64,000 nt of DNA from Bradyrhizobium liaoningense (GTDB lineage: Bacteria; Pseudomonadota; Alphaproteobacteria; Rhizobiales; Xanthobacteraceae), in contig NZ_JAFCJT010000013.1 of assembly GCF_018130785.1 (NCBI RefSeq), positions 62,001-126,000 of the forward strand, given 5' to 3'. A program made the position numbers and the translations under genes. The notes beneath the pieces were generated by a model, which was not told the DNA's origin, searched no databases, and was given only the letters and a program-made list of their open reading frames with translations. How positions within the stretch are numbered: the first letter of the stretch is position 1; each line of letters opens with the position of its first letter. Positions 63,272 through 64,000 of this stretch are shown here, one piece after another.

Positions 63272-63844
63272 ATGAAATTATCGAGGACCGTCGGCATGGC
63301 GGTCGCCGTCTCACTGGTCACCGGTGCCGTGGCCGCGCTCGCGCAGAGCGGAGCGACTCCGGCCGGTCCGACCGCAAACGTGGTCGACGGTAGCGGGCAC
63401 CTGCGCGTCCCCGCAGACTATCGAACCCTCTACCAGGCGCTCGGCACCTGGGCGATTGCCGCTGACAGCGGCCAGGGATCGAAAGAAATCCACGCCGTCT
63501 ACGCATCCCCAGGGGCCATCGACGCCTACCGGAAGACAGGGCGCTTCCCGGACGGCGCGGTTCTGGTGAAGGAGGTCTTCGCAACCTCGACGAACGAGAT
63601 GACTACCGGCACGGTAAGCCATGCCGATATGCTCAAGGGCTGGTTCGTCATGGTGAAAGACGCCAAAGGAACACACCCCGGCAACCCGTTGTGGGGCGAC
63701 GGATGGGGGTGGTCGTGGTTCGACGCGGACAAGCCGCTCAAGACCACTTCGACGGACTATCGTTCCGATTGCCAGGGGTGCCACGTGCCGGCCCAGGACA
63801 CGGACTGGATCTATGTAAATGGATACCCCGTCCTGCGTCACTAG
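63272..63844 (+). CDS. Cytochrome P460-like exported heme protein
   Basis: A 190-residue protein with a signal peptide (MAVAVSLVTGAVAALAQS) and a cytochrome P460 domain. Supporting features are VPADYRTLYQALGTWAIAAD, the FPDGAVLVKEVF stretch, GWFVMVKDAKGTHPGNPLWG and the heme c site CQGCH near residue 168. P460 proteins oxidise hydroxylamine or bind NO; that activity needs a Lys-heme cross-link, which I cannot confirm from sequence. The ribosome site AAAGGAGATCCCC is strong. The gene is 230 bp past the peroxiredoxin-like gene, same strand. Confidence 0.85.
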   Translation: MKLSRTVGMAVAVSLVTGAVAALAQSGATPAGPTANVVDGSGHLRVPADYRTLYQALGTWAIAADSGQGSKEIHAVYASPGAIDAYRKTGRFPDGAVLVKEVFATSTNEMTTGTVSHADMLKGWFVMVKDAKGTHPGNPLWGDGWGWSWFDADKPLKTTSTDYRSDCQGCHVPAQDTDWIYVNGYPVLRH

Positions 63845-63944
63845 CCGACCGTAACCGTCGTGGTCTGCTCTCGCCGCAATTTAGCGGAAGTAGTGCCAAA
63901 GCCAGCGGACCGGAGCCGCAAGTCGCAGGATTGAAGAGCCTATT

Positions 63945-64000
63945 GTGACCATTCGCTTCGACCTCTCGGGGCCGGTCGACGTTCACAGTGCGAACGAGCC
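63945..64000 (+). CDS. Possible N-terminus of an unidentified protein
   Basis: A GTG at 63945 opens a frame that runs to the right edge, reading VTIRFDLSGPVDVHSANE. It could begin the next gene on the same strand. There is no strong ribosome site and too little sequence to classify it. Confidence 0.3.
   Translation, partial: MTIRFDLSGPVDVHSANE

Overview
The window looks like a chromosomal segment of a Bradyrhizobium-type alphaproteobacterium (order Hyphomicrobiales). This is inferred from the high-GC codon use, the split F1 operon atpHAGDC without the Fo genes, the mdh-sucC-sucD-sucA-sucB-lpdA cluster, the order rplU-rpmA-(GNAT)-obgE-proB-proA-nadD-rsfS-rlmH-envC-ctpA-rppH, and many short palindromic intergenic repeats. 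No database search was possible, so the genus is a judgement.

Layout. 1-8 kb: a GNAT acetyltransferase, a Bax-inhibitor-1 membrane protein, the YbbP/YbbA-type ABC exporter divergent from the arylesterase tesA, RNA 2',3'-cyclic phosphodiesterase thpR, and the AFG1-type ATPase zapE. 8-19 kb: TCA-cycle block (malate dehydrogenase, succinyl-CoA synthetase, 2-oxoglutarate dehydrogenase E1/E2/E3) with two extra genes set into it, a DUF1579-like protein between sucC and sucD and a short-chain dehydrogenase between sucB and lpdA. 19-24 kb: a DUF4337-like membrane protein, xerC, priA and a His-rich RlpA-like protein with a candidate CtrA box upstream. 25-30 kb: atpHAGDC with palindromic repeats inside two of its gaps. 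30-32 kb: a class III cyclase with a membrane anchor and a three-fold Cys-pair repeat. 32-45 kb: two NUDIX hydrolases, a divergent polysaccharide deacetylase, ctpA, envC, rlmH, rsfS, nadD, proA, proB, then a Bug-type binding protein and a sulfatase placed between proB and obgE. 45-54 kb: obgE, a MaoC dehydratase, a DMT permease, an HlyD/RbbA/YhhJ-type export cassette sitting between obgE and the GNAT-rpmA-rplU group. 54.5-57 kb: a ROK-family protein whose motifs are in circularly permuted order, an alpha/beta hydrolase and tRNA-Ser(CGA).

After the tRNA (57-64 kb) the character changes to small, loosely packed genes: a host-attachment-type protein, a cupin, a frameshifted DUF1003 remnant, a soluble orphan histidine kinase, a tandem ABM-domain protein, a LysR regulator overlapping a peroxiredoxin-like gene, and a cytochrome P460-like protein. 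None of the palindromic repeats common in the first 45 kb was seen here. I read this as accessory DNA that may have entered at the tRNA, but I saw no integrase and no second attachment site inside the window.

How the genes fit together: the core is central carbon and energy metabolism (TCA block plus ATP synthase), cell-envelope and division upkeep (RlpA, EnvC, CtpA, ZapE, XerC), and ribosome, RNA and NAD housekeeping (L21, L27, ObgE, RsfS, RlmH, NadD, RppH). The most unusual single items are the permuted ROK protein, the repeat-bearing cyclase, the candidate CtrA site upstream of rlpA, the coding minisatellite in the envC signal peptide and the rplU leader hairpin. I did not find a clear-cut new defence or mobile system.
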